DNA of 64,000 nt from JBCCGG01 sp039029395 (GTDB lineage: Bacteria > Pseudomonadota > Alphaproteobacteria > Kiloniellales > JAKSDN01). The stretch is from contig JBCCGG010000022.1 of the NCBI GenBank assembly GCA_039029395.1, positions 31,534-95,533 of the forward strand. Reading direction: 5' to 3'. The notes below the pieces were generated by a model. That model was not told the DNA's origin, made no database searches, and was given only the letters and a program-made list of their open reading frames with translations. The position numbers and the translations under genes are program-made. This document shows, piece after piece, positions 45,245 through 53,558 of the stretch. How positions within the stretch are numbered: position 1 is the stretch's first letter; each line of letters begins with the position of its first letter.

Positions 45245-46819
45245 TCAGTGCCATTGGTCGGGCAGCGCGGCTTTCTTGCGCGCCATGAAGTCTTTCAGGG
45301 CTTCGTCGATGGCCGGGTCCAGGGCCGGTGCCTGGTAGGCGCCCAGCATGTCCTGCCAATGCCGATGGGCGCGCCGCTCCAGGTCCTGGCCGCCGGCTTC
45401 GGTCCACTGTTCGAAGGAGGCCGTGTCGGCCAGCGGCGAGTTGTAGTTTGCGTTCTCGAAGTGGGACAAGGTGTGGGCGGTGCCTAGAAAGGCTTCGCCC
45501 GGCCCGGCCTCCCGGTAGGCCTCGGCGGCGAGCTGGGTGTCATCAATCGTCAGACCATCCAGCATGCGGCGCACCATGGCGCAATGATCCAGGTCCATGA
45601 CGAACTTCTCGTAGCCCATTGTCAGCCCGCCTTCGAGCCAGCCGGCGGCGTGGAACACGAAGTTGGTGCCGGCCAGGATCCCGGCCATCATGCTGGCGAC
45701 CGACTCTTGCATGGCCTGACCGTCGGCAACCTTCGAGGCCGTGAGGTGACCGCCGCAGCGCAATGGCAAGCCGAGCCGGCGGCACAGCTGGGCGATCGCG
45801 AAAGTCGAGAGATTGGCCTCGGGCGTGCCGAAGGTCGGCGCGCCGGTCTTGAGGTTCATGGTGGTCAAGAAGTTGCCATAGACCACCGGCGCGCCGGGCC
45901 GCACAAGCTGGCTGAGCGCGATGCCGGCCATGGCCTCGGCGTGGGCCTGGGCCAAAAGCGCCGGCTGGGTCACCGGACCCATGGCGCCCCCCAGAATGAA
46001 GGGCGAGACGACCACGCTCTGGTTGGCCCGGGCGTAGGCCTTGAGCGCGCCGGACATGACATGGTCGTAGACCAAGGGCGAGTTGACGTTGATGTTGCCC
46101 TGGATCACGCACGTCTGCTCAAGCGCTTCGGCGCCGAACGCCAGGCGGGCCATGGCGATCGAGTCCTCGGCCCGCTCGGGCGCCGTCACCGCGCCCATGA
46201 AGGGCTTGGTGGAGTAGCGCAGATGGGCATAGACCATGTCCAGGTGGCGCTTGTTGACCGGCAGATCGACCGGCTCGCAGACCGTGCCGCCCGAATGGTT
46301 GAGCCAGGGCGTGGCGTAGGTCAGCTTTACAAAGTTTCGGAAGTCCTCGATCGTGGCATAGCGGCGGCCCGCGGCTAAATCGGTGACGAAGGGCGGCCCA
46401 TAGGCCGGCATAAACACCACATGGGCACCGCCCAGAGTGATCCGCGAGGCCGGGTCCCGGCCGACCATATCGAAGCGTTCGGGCGCCGTGGCGCAGAGCG
46501 CCCGGGCCAGGCCAGGCTCGAAGCGCACGCGCTCGCCGGTCACCGTCGCGCCGGCCGCCTTGAACAGCCTGAGCGCTTCCCCGTCGCCGCGGAACTCGAT
46601 GCCGATCTCACGCAGGATCCACTCCGCGTGGGCCTCCAGGCGCTGCAGGGCCTCTTCGTCCAAGAGTTCATAGAGCGGGATCTTGCGGGTCACGATCGCC
46701 GGGGCCGCCGGTCCTCTCTGCTCACTGCGCCGCGCGACCCGAGCCGTGCGCCCCCCGGCGCGCCTTGCCCCCGCCCCCTGATCAGCGCCGTCTCGCAAGA
46801 TGCCTGTCTCCACGATCAA
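45245..46819 (-). CDS. Second trimethylamine methyltransferase (MttB) family protein without pyrrolysine
   Basis: About 524 residues of MttB superfamily: LLDEEALQRLEAHAEWILRE, TIEDFRNFVKLTYATPWLNH, KAYARANQSVVVSPFILGGA and the C-terminal GEAFLGTAHTLSHFENANYN. No in-frame UAG, so it is in the non-pyrrolysine branch that includes glycine betaine and proline betaine demethylases. The start is non-ATG: TTG 46819 has AGGG (46828-46831) 8 nt away, and GTG 46813 is the alternative. No corrinoid protein gene is adjacent. It is divergent from a LysR gene and only distantly like the MttB at 25.5 kb, so they are not recent duplicates. Confidence 0.86.
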   Translation of the reverse strand: MIVETGILRDGADQGAGARRAGGRTARVARRSEQRGPAAPAIVTRKIPLYELLDEEALQRLEAHAEWILREIGIEFRGDGEALRLFKAAGATVTGERVRFEPGLARALCATAPERFDMVGRDPASRITLGGAHVVFMPAYGPPFVTDLAAGRRYATIEDFRNFVKLTYATPWLNHSGGTVCEPVDLPVNKRHLDMVYAHLRYSTKPFMGAVTAPERAEDSIAMARLAFGAEALEQTCVIQGNINVNSPLVYDHVMSGALKAYARANQSVVVSPFILGGAMGPVTQPALLAQAHAEAMAGIALSQLVRPGAPVVYGNFLTTMNLKTGAPTFGTPEANLSTFAIAQLCRRLGLPLRCGGHLTASKVADGQAMQESVASMMAGILAGTNFVFHAAGWLEGGLTMGYEKFVMDLDHCAMVRRMLDGLTIDDTQLAAEAYREAGPGEAFLGTAHTLSHFENANYNSPLADTASFEQWTEAGGQDLERRAHRHWQDMLGAYQAPALDPAIDEALKDFMARKKAALPDQWH

Positions 46820-46893
46820 TAAAATTGCCCTAGCAAAACTCTAATGAATGCGACGAGAGTCGAATAAAGGGCAGTTTTTTTGATTACGCAAAC

Positions 46894-46919
46894 CAAATGA
46901 TTTGCACGAATTGTTCAAA
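46894..46919. promoter_or_regulatory. Overlapping dyads between divergent MttB and LysR genes
   Basis: CAAAT-G-ATTTG (46894-46904) is a perfect palindrome; TTTG-N11-CAAA (46901-46919) overlaps it and fits the LysR T-N11-A layout. They lie in an AT-rich 114-bp gap, 15 nt before the LysR start. Confidence 0.5.
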
Positions 46920-46933
46920 TTTTTTAAACTTAA

Positions 46934-47806
46934 ATGATGCGCTTCCGCGGCTATGACGCCTTGGCCCTCTTCGACGTGGTGGCACGCCATCTAAGCTTCA
47001 CGGCGGCGGCGCAGGAGCTCAACCTGACCAAGGGCGCGGTCAGCTATCAGATCGGGCGGCTCGAAGAGGCGCTGGGTTTCCGGGTCTTCGATCGCCAACA
47101 CCGGGGCATCGTCTTGACAGAAAAGGGCCAGGCCATGCGCCAGGCCAGTCAAGCGGCACTGGGTGCGCTCGAGCGGGAGATCGCCCGTCTTCGCGAGCAG
47201 AGCCCGGGTCGGCTGACGGTCGGCCTCTCAACCTATTTCGCCTCGCGCTGGCTGTCGCCAAGGCTCATGACCTTCACGGCCAGCCACCCTCGCTTCGGTC
47301 TCAGGCTCCAACCCTTGGTCGACCTGATCGATCTCAGAATCCACGGCATCGACTTGGCGATCCGCTGGGGCAAGGGCGACTGGCGCGACATGGAGATCGA
47401 GCCGCTTTTGCCCTGCCCGGCCTTTCCGACGGCCGGCGCCGCAATCGCCGATGGGGTTGCCGAGAAGGGCCTAGCGGCGGCACTGCCCGATTTGCCCCTG
47501 CTGCACGACCGCGACGGCAGCACCGCCTGGGCCGATTGGCACCGGGCCGCCGGCCTGTCCTATCGTCCGGCACAAGACGGCCTGGTCATCCCGGACCCAA
47601 ACGTGCGGGTGCAGGCGGTGATCGACGGGCAAGGCATCGCCCTGAACGATCAATTGGTTGCCGCCGAGATGACCGCCGGGCGGCTATTCCGGATATCGCC
47701 TATTGCGCTCGGCGACTACGGCTATTTCCTGGCCTATCCGAAGGGCGCCTTGGCGGCGCCGGATCTCAAGCTGTTCCGAGATTGGATCCTGGCGGAGGCC
47801 GCCTAG
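46934..47806 (+). CDS. LysR-family regulator (GcvA-like)
   Basis: 290 residues: N-terminal winged helix FDVVARHLSFTAAAQELNLT followed by KGAVSYQIGRLEEALGFRVF, then the effector domain. The TKGAVSYQI recognition helix is typical of the GcvA branch. Divergent from the MttB-cupin operon and with LysR-type dyads in between, so it probably controls those genes. Its last 4 nt overlap the convergent enolase-family gene. ATG 46934 or 46937 may be used. The inducer is unknown; a methylated amine is a reasonable guess. Confidence 0.88.
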   Translation: MMRFRGYDALALFDVVARHLSFTAAAQELNLTKGAVSYQIGRLEEALGFRVFDRQHRGIVLTEKGQAMRQASQAALGALEREIARLREQSPGRLTVGLSTYFASRWLSPRLMTFTASHPRFGLRLQPLVDLIDLRIHGIDLAIRWGKGDWRDMEIEPLLPCPAFPTAGAAIADGVAEKGLAAALPDLPLLHDRDGSTAWADWHRAAGLSYRPAQDGLVIPDPNVRVQAVIDGQGIALNDQLVAAEMTAGRLFRISPIALGDYGYFLAYPKGALAAPDLKLFRDWILAEAA

Positions 47807-48906
47807 TCGTAGACGGCGACCGGCGCACCGACCGCGTCTTCGTTCAGCTCGACGCCGAGACCCGGTGCTCTGGAGGCGGTCATCTTGCCGTCGACCCGTT
47901 GAGGCGCGCCATTCGCAATGGAGGTAGTCACGTAGCTGTTGAAGTCGGTCGCGGTGAAACGGTTGGCCTGGGGCGTGGAGTGGGCCAGGTGAGAGATCGC
48001 CGCAGTCACGATGTCGCCGCCGTGGGTGTCCTCGACGGTCAGCGCGATGCCGGCCTCGCACAGCAGATCCCGTCCCAGGCGCGCCTTCGAGAGTCCGCCG
48101 AACTTGCTGATCTTGATGTTGACGCAATCCATCGCCCGGTCGGCGCAGGCGCGCAAGACGCTCTGGGGGCCATCGATGTTCTCGTCCAGGATGAAGGGCA
48201 GGTCGGTGTGCCGGCGAATGCTCAGGCACTCCTCGTAGGTGAGACAGGGCTGCTCGATGTAGACGTCGACCTCCTTGACCGCCTTGACCACGCGCATGGC
48301 CTGGTGAGGCAGCCAGCCGGTGTTGGCGTCGGCGATCAGCACGTCCCGGGGGTCGAGCATGGCGCGCACCGCGTGAATCCGCTCGATATCGTCGTCCGCG
48401 TCGCCGCCGACCTTGAGCTGGAAGCGGGTGTAGCCCTCCTCCTTGTAGCCCTTGACCTTGCGCGCCATGGTCTCTGGCTCCTCCTGGGAAATCGCCCGGT
48501 AGAGGGTGACGGTCTCGCCCTCCGGCCCGCCGAGCAGGTCGACGACCGGCTTGCCCGCCACCTTGCCCAAGATGTCCCAACAGGCCACGTCGATCGCCGA
48601 CTTGACGTAGGGGTGGCCTTTCAGGACCGTTTCCATTTTGCGGCCCAGCACCGAAATGTGGGTCGGGTCGTCGCCGATCAGCGTCGGCGCCAGCTCCGCC
48701 AAGCCGGCGCGCACCCCGGCGGCATAGGACGGCAGGTAGACCGGACCCAGGGGACAGCATTCGCCGACGCCGGAGAGCCCTTCGTCCGTGTCGATCCGCA
48801 CGACCGTGCTGTCGAGCACCTCGACGCCCTTGCCGCCCGACCACTTGTAGGAGCCCTCGCGCACGGGCAGGTCGACCTGATAGACGCTGATCTTGGTGAT
48901 CTTCAT
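47803..48906 (-). CDS. Mandelate racemase/enolase-superfamily enzyme, hydroxyproline-betaine epimerase-like
   Basis: 367 residues. An N-terminal capping domain (ITKISVYQVDLPVREGSYKW, GECCPLGPVYLPSYAAGVRA) precedes a barrel with catalytic Lys165 in FQLKVGG, metal ligands Asp193 (IADANTGW), Glu218 (YIEQPC) and Asp241 (LDENID), and Lys265 in VNIKISKFGGL. The pattern of a KxK-type acid/base plus Lys on the opposite face is the racemase/epimerase type; the cap resembles hydroxyproline betaine 2-epimerase (HpbD) and cis-3-hydroxyproline dehydratase. Beside a non-Pyl MttB this supports a betaine catabolic role. ATG 48906 is chosen by alignment. Confidence 0.82.
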   Translation of the reverse strand: MKITKISVYQVDLPVREGSYKWSGGKGVEVLDSTVVRIDTDEGLSGVGECCPLGPVYLPSYAAGVRAGLAELAPTLIGDDPTHISVLGRKMETVLKGHPYVKSAIDVACWDILGKVAGKPVVDLLGGPEGETVTLYRAISQEEPETMARKVKGYKEEGYTRFQLKVGGDADDDIERIHAVRAMLDPRDVLIADANTGWLPHQAMRVVKAVKEVDVYIEQPCLTYEECLSIRRHTDLPFILDENIDGPQSVLRACADRAMDCVNIKISKFGGLSKARLGRDLLCEAGIALTVEDTHGGDIVTAAISHLAHSTPQANRFTATDFNSYVTTSIANGAPQRVDGKMTASRAPGLGVELNEDAVGAPVAVYD

Positions 48907-48975
48907 TCCACTTCTTACTCCAGGGGAAAATTCTGACTCGTGGTTCCGGGCAAAATTGGCTATAGGACCGGCGAC

Positions 48976-49737
48976 ATGATTATCGCACAGATCTCCGATA
49001 CGCACATCGCGGCCGATCATCCCAAAGGCCCCGAGCGCGAAGACCATCTAAGGCGCTGCGTCGCGGCAATCAACCGGCTTGACCCCTTGCCCGACGTGGT
49101 CGTCCATACCGGCGACCTGACCCACCGGGCCAAGCCCGAGGAGTTCGACAGGGCGCTCGCGATCCTGGACGAGCTCAAGCCGCCGTTCCATCTGGTCGCC
49201 GGCAACCGGGATGAGCGCGATGCCATGCGCTCGGTGCTGGGCGCGCGCCTGACGGCCGACTGGCCCTTCGTGCAGTACGCCAACGAAGACCATGCGGTGC
49301 GCCTTATCATCCTGGACAGCCTGAGCGGCACCAGCAACAAGGGCGACTTTTGTACCCGCCGCCTGGACCACCTAGAGGCGCTCCTTGCCCGGGAGCCAGA
49401 GAAGCCGGTCGCCTTGTTCTTCCACCATCCGCCGTTCGACGTCATGGCGGCGAAAGACCCTTTCCAGTACGAGAGTCGGGAAAACGTCGCGCGCCTTGCA
49501 GAGGTGCTGGACCAGGGCGGCCAGGAGATCAGAATCTTCTGCGGCCATTCCCACCGGCTTGCCCGCGGACAGGTCGGCCGGGTCGAGGTCACCACCCTGC
49601 CGTCGGTCGCAGTGGATTTGCGATTGGGCGACTACCCCTTGGAGCAGCAGGGTCGGCCGCTGTTCCAGCTGCACCGGCACAGCCCCGGCGCGGGCTTCAC
49701 CACGACCACGCACGCAGTGGCAGATGGCCGGTCATGA
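48976..49737 (+). CDS. Class III cyclic-nucleotide phosphodiesterase-like metallophosphoesterase
   Basis: 253 residues with the full calcineurin-type motif set: QISDTHIA (Asp8, His10), HTGDLTH, VAGNRDE, FFHHPPFD and CGHSHRLARG, arranged as in CpdA/Rv0805-like class III phosphodiesterases. It would hydrolyse cAMP or another phosphodiester with two metal ions. ATG 48976 is chosen because the preceding in-frame start at 48940 adds residues outside the fold. It is divergent from the enolase-family gene and overlaps the next gene by 4 nt, so the two are co-translated. GNRDE replaces the common GNHD. Confidence 0.82.
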   Translation: MIIAQISDTHIAADHPKGPEREDHLRRCVAAINRLDPLPDVVVHTGDLTHRAKPEEFDRALAILDELKPPFHLVAGNRDERDAMRSVLGARLTADWPFVQYANEDHAVRLIILDSLSGTSNKGDFCTRRLDHLEALLAREPEKPVALFFHHPPFDVMAAKDPFQYESRENVARLAEVLDQGGQEIRIFCGHSHRLARGQVGRVEVTTLPSVAVDLRLGDYPLEQQGRPLFQLHRHSPGAGFTTTTHAVADGRS

Positions 49738-50540
49738 GCGACGTGCAAGCCAGCCTGCAGTACCTCTTGGCGGACGATGCTAAGCCGGTGCTTCACGCCT
49801 CGGTTGGCGGCGGCGACACGACCCAGCATTCAGCCGCCTACGAAGCGACCCCGGTGACCATCCACGACGGGCGCGTGGCCGAGACGCCGTTTAGTTTGGA
49901 GCGGGAAGGCTTCGCGCTGGTGGCCCAGGAGACCGCCGTAGAGGATTTCTATGACAAGGCGCAGATCGCCGAGCCCTACGAGGCCGAGGTGGTTGCGCTG
50001 GTCAAGCGGGTGACCGGCGCCAGCCACGTTCACGTCTTCGACCACACGCTGCGAGCCGACGCTCAGGCGACTCAGGCCGCGCGCGGCATTCGCGAGCCCG
50101 CCTGGTTCGTCCACAACGACTACACCGCCCGTTCGGCAGCGCGGCGCGTGCGCGACCTTATGCCGGCCGAGGTGGCCGAGGCACGCCTGTCCCGGCGCTT
50201 CGCCGTGATCAACGTCTGGCGTCCGGTGCGCGGGCCGGTCGAGAGCACGCCCTTGGCGGTCTGCGATGCCCAGAGCGTCGCTGAAGAGGACATTGTGGTC
50301 AGCGAACGCCGGGCGAAGGATCGAATCGGCGAAATCCAACTCGCCACTTTCAACCCGCGCCATCGCTGGCACTACTTTCCGCACATGACCCGCGATGAAG
50401 TGCTTCTGATCAAGACCTATGATTCCGCGCCCGGCGCCCAAGGCCGCTCGACCATCCACGCCGCCTTTGAGGACCCGACCACGCCGCCCGGCGCCCCGCC
50501 GCGAGAGTCGATCGAGACCCGGACCTTCGCGTTCTTTTGA
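49734..50540 (+). CDS. CmcJ/NvfI-family oxygenase-like protein
   Basis: 268 residues. SLEREGFALVAQETAVEDFY, TGASHVHVFDHTLRAD, AWFVHNDYTARSAARRVRDL and FAVINVWRPVRGPVESTPLA match CmcJ (cephamycin 7-alpha-methoxylation) and the fungal GA4 desaturase-like NvfI group, a non-heme Fe(II)/2-oxoglutarate-type branch. His in HVFDH and HND would be metal ligands. Members are uncharacterised in most proteobacteria. It is translationally coupled (ATGA) to the phosphodiesterase. Substrate unknown. Confidence 0.75.
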   Translation: MSDVQASLQYLLADDAKPVLHASVGGGDTTQHSAAYEATPVTIHDGRVAETPFSLEREGFALVAQETAVEDFYDKAQIAEPYEAEVVALVKRVTGASHVHVFDHTLRADAQATQAARGIREPAWFVHNDYTARSAARRVRDLMPAEVAEARLSRRFAVINVWRPVRGPVESTPLAVCDAQSVAEEDIVVSERRAKDRIGEIQLATFNPRHRWHYFPHMTRDEVLLIKTYDSAPGAQGRSTIHAAFEDPTTPPGAPPRESIETRTFAFF

Positions 50541-50620
50541 GCCGCGTGGCCTGGTTCTAGGCCGGGCCCACATATGGTAGCTTGCTCCCTCTTGCCGAAG
50601 CCCGGCGGGAGGCAATTATT

Positions 50621-52837
50621 GTGGGCGGAGTGGGTGTGGAGCGCAGGCTAACCACCATCTTGGCAATAGACGTCGTCGGCTATAGCCGTCTGATGGCTGA
50701 CGATGAGGCGGGCACACTCGCGCGCCTCAAGACCGTGCGCAGCGAGCTAATCGAGCCCAAGACCGCCACCCACCGCGGCCGTATCGTGAAGCTGATGGGT
50801 GACGGAATCCTGATGGAGTTCGCCAGCGTCGTCGACGCTGTCAGCTTCGCCGTCGACCTTCAGCAGACCATGTCCGAGCGATTGGCCGAAATCACCTTCC
50901 GGATCGGCATCAACATCGGCGATGTAATTGTCGAGGGCGACGACATCTACGGCGACGGCGTCAACGTGGCAGCCCGACTGGAGGCGCTGTCCGAGCCGGG
51001 CGGCATCTGCATCTCCCGCACGGTCTACGACCATGTGCGCGGCAAGGTCGATGTCGGCTTCGAGGATCTTGGCGCACAGACCGTCAAGAACATCCCAGAG
51101 CCGGTCCAAGTTTATCGGGTTCTGCCAGACGCATCTGCAGGCGAGCAGCCGGCGGTCGCCGCCACGCGAAAGATGTCTTTACGCTGGTCGGCGCTCGCAG
51201 GAACATTGGCCGTCGTCGTCGTTGTGGCCGGTCTCACCCTTTGGCAACGTCCTTGGGAAGAGCGTGAAGAGCCTGCCTCCGAGGCCGATATGGCCTTCGC
51301 ATTGCCTGACAAGCCGTCGATTGCGGTTTTGCCCTTCAGCAATCTGTCGGACGATAGCAGTCAAGACACCTTCGCCGATGGCATGACCGAGGACCTGATC
51401 ACCGATCTCTCCAAGATCGCCGGATTGTTTGTCATCGCGAGCAACTCGTCGTTCGCCTACAAGAACGCGCCGGTGAAGATCAAGGACGTCGCCGAGGATC
51501 TGGGCGTGCGCTACGTGCTCGAAGGCAGCGTCCGGCGGGCCGGCGACCAGCTTCGCGTCAATGCGCAGCTGATCGACGCGACAAGCGGGAGGCATGTCTG
51601 GGCCAACCGCTTCGACGGAGACAGCAAGGATATCTTCGCGGTTCAAGACGAGTTCGTGCTCAGGATCGTCAAGGCTTTGGAGCTGACCCTGTCGGACAGC
51701 GAAAAGAGCGAGATCGCCAAGAGCGATACTCGGAAGATCGAAGCGCGCGAGGCCTTCCAGGAGGGCTGGGAGCTCTATTCCCGATTCAATGAGGAGGACA
51801 ACGCGCGCGCCGTCGAGCACTTCGAGCGGGCCATCGAGCTCGATCCCGACTATGGCCGCGCCTACGGCGCCCTTGCCCTGGTCCAACTTCGGGGCAGCAT
51901 CTTCCATTGGCACCGTGCCATGGGCAAGAGACGAGCCACGCTCTACCGCGAGCTGGTGCCGTACTATCTGAACAAGGCGAGCGAGCACCAGACCGCGCTT
52001 GTCCATGTAGTCGCGGCCATGAAACACCTCTTCTATCGGGACCAAGCCGCGGCCGAAGGCGCCAACCGGGGCACCGACGATGCGCGCATCGAAGCCGGCA
52101 AGGCGATCGCTCTACAGCCCAGCGATCCCGAGGCGCATATCACCATGGCGTGGGCGCTGATCGCCTCCGGAGAGCCGGAGGAGGGGCTGAGCTTCGTGGA
52201 GGCCGCCATGCGGCTCAATCCCAACTATCCCAGCCACTACGTCTTCTTCAAGGCCGCGGCGCTTTTCGCAATGGGCGACTTGGAGCAAGCGGCCGACGTC
52301 TTGCAGCAAGGCTTGGCACGCGATCCCCACGCCACCGAGTTGGCGCCTCTGGCGGCTTCGATCTTCGCCCAGCTTGGCCGCAGGCAAGAGGCGCGCGAGA
52401 TGATTGAGACCTGGCGTCCCGGCAGCAATCCCTCCGACCTGAAACAGGCCATCGAGATCTACGATTTTCCCATTCATTGGGTGAACGAGAACCAATGGAT
52501 AAGCCGGCGCTTGTTCGATGGGCTTCGCCTTGCCGCCTTGCCCTTGGATTTCACGGTCGACAGACTCGTGGCGGACCTCGGGCAGGGCAGCCCGGTCGAT
52601 AGAGTGAAGACGATCCGGGCATTGGGTTGGTTCGGCCCGACGGCGTCTCTGGCGGTTCCTGGCCTGATAGATGCCCTTGAGAGCGAGCACAGGTCGGTTC
52701 GAAGAGAAGCAGTCATCGCGTTGGGAAAGATCGGGTCCGACGCCGCGGCGGCCATTCCCGTCCTCACGGCCATCGTCGATGAGCCGATCGTCGGCTACCA
52801 TGCCAAGGACGCTCTTCAGAAAATTACCGGCGAGTGA
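50621..52837 (+). CDS. Class III adenylate cyclase with TolB-like, TPR and C-terminal HEAT regions
   Basis: 738 residues from GTG 50621 (GGGAGG 50607-50612). The cyclase domain keeps metal Asp17 (AIDVVGYSR) and Asp61 (LMGDG), base-selecting Lys57 and Asp112, and Asn115/Arg119 (GDGVNVAARLE), so ATP cyclase activity is plausible. One membrane helix (about 188-206) precedes a TolB-like N-terminal fold (SIAVLPFSNLSDDSSQDTFA, VRYVLEGSVRRAGDQLRVNA), then TPR units (FERAIELDPDYGRAYGALAL), and finally HEAT-type repeats (TASLAVPGLIDALESEHRSV, DAAAAIPVLTAIVDE). The HEAT tail is not in the usual TolB-TPR cyclase family. Confidence 0.86.
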   Translation: MGGVGVERRLTTILAIDVVGYSRLMADDEAGTLARLKTVRSELIEPKTATHRGRIVKLMGDGILMEFASVVDAVSFAVDLQQTMSERLAEITFRIGINIGDVIVEGDDIYGDGVNVAARLEALSEPGGICISRTVYDHVRGKVDVGFEDLGAQTVKNIPEPVQVYRVLPDASAGEQPAVAATRKMSLRWSALAGTLAVVVVVAGLTLWQRPWEEREEPASEADMAFALPDKPSIAVLPFSNLSDDSSQDTFADGMTEDLITDLSKIAGLFVIASNSSFAYKNAPVKIKDVAEDLGVRYVLEGSVRRAGDQLRVNAQLIDATSGRHVWANRFDGDSKDIFAVQDEFVLRIVKALELTLSDSEKSEIAKSDTRKIEAREAFQEGWELYSRFNEEDNARAVEHFERAIELDPDYGRAYGALALVQLRGSIFHWHRAMGKRRATLYRELVPYYLNKASEHQTALVHVVAAMKHLFYRDQAAAEGANRGTDDARIEAGKAIALQPSDPEAHITMAWALIASGEPEEGLSFVEAAMRLNPNYPSHYVFFKAAALFAMGDLEQAADVLQQGLARDPHATELAPLAASIFAQLGRRQEAREMIETWRPGSNPSDLKQAIEIYDFPIHWVNENQWISRRLFDGLRLAALPLDFTVDRLVADLGQGSPVDRVKTIRALGWFGPTASLAVPGLIDALESEHRSVRREAVIALGKIGSDAAAAIPVLTAIVDEPIVGYHAKDALQKITGE

Positions 52838-52870
52838 CGGCCGGGGCCGAGATGTCTACCTAGAGCCTGG

Positions 52871-53257
52871 TCAGTCCATTTGGCGATGGAACGAAGCCTC
52901 GTCGCGCAACGAGCAACGGTTACCGTCGGGGTCGAGGAAATCGGCCAAGGTGCCCCAGACCTCACGCCTGATCCGTAGTTCGACACCGCGCGCCGTCAAG
53001 TCGCCTGCGGTCGCCTCGACATCCTCCACGTTGAAGCGCAGCCAGACCGGGTTCTGCGCGAGGGTTTTGCCCTCTGGCTCGGCGCTGCCGCCGGTCTCGA
53101 TCATGAGGTAGCTGCCCCCCATGTCGAAGCAGGTCAGTTTGGAGTGCTCGTTGTCCAGGGTGAAAAGCAAGGGTAGCCCGAGACGCTCGCCGTAAAAGGC
53201 CACGCAGGCCTCGTAGTGGAATGTAAAAAGAATGATCCCGCTTCTCGCCAACTTCAT
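52871..53257 (-). CDS. VOC-superfamily (glyoxalase/bleomycin resistance-like) protein
   Basis: 128 residues forming a beta-alpha-beta-beta-beta pair: GIILFTFHYEACVAFYGERL, LTCFDMGGSYLMIETGGSAE, and WLRFNVEDVEATAGDLTARG, ending FLDPDGNRCSLRDE. Metal-region residues (His14, Glu in MIET, Glu/Asp at the end) are partly present. Such proteins act on small reactive compounds or bind drugs. A MerR-type promoter lies 50-80 nt upstream, implying induction by a drug, metal or redox signal. The start codon has GAGGAG upstream. Confidence 0.85.
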   Translation of the reverse strand: MKLARSGIILFTFHYEACVAFYGERLGLPLLFTLDNEHSKLTCFDMGGSYLMIETGGSAEPEGKTLAQNPVWLRFNVEDVEATAGDLTARGVELRIRREVWGTLADFLDPDGNRCSLRDEASFHRQMD

Positions 53258-53306
53258 GAGCCGCTCCTCTTTTGCAAAACGCGAATCGTCCAGAACGGAA
53301 GTGCCG

Positions 53307-53337
53307 ACCCTACGAGTTGAAGTAAACTTTAAGTCAA
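53307..53337 (-). promoter_or_regulatory. MerR-type promoter of the VOC gene
   Basis: On the minus strand TTGACT (53332-53337), 19-bp spacer, TAGGGT (53307-53312). The spacer carries the dyad TTGAAGT-AA-ACTTTAA (one mismatch). A 19-20 bp spacer with a central dyad is the mark of promoters that MerR-family activators untwist. No MerR gene is in the window. Confidence 0.62.
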
Positions 53338-53558
53338 GTGATGGAATCGCGCTCTGGGATGTGGCATTCGAGGCCTGACCACTGATGAAGCCGGCGAGCG
53401 CAGAGACATGACGTCTTTGCCTTTGCGCCGCAGAGTTTGACTCGGCGAAAACCCTAATAGGACCTCAGTCTGTGCCACGGGGCGGCGAGGACACGGTTGA
53501 CACTCAAGGGGGGCAGGGTTTGCAATGATCGGCGGGATTGATATTGGGGAGAGGCAAG
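53338..53558. other. Intergenic region before the secreted repeat protein
   Basis: 221 bases beyond the MerR-type promoter with no gene pattern. GGGGAGAGG at 53547-53555 is the ribosome site of the next gene; I see no clear promoter. Confidence 0.35.
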
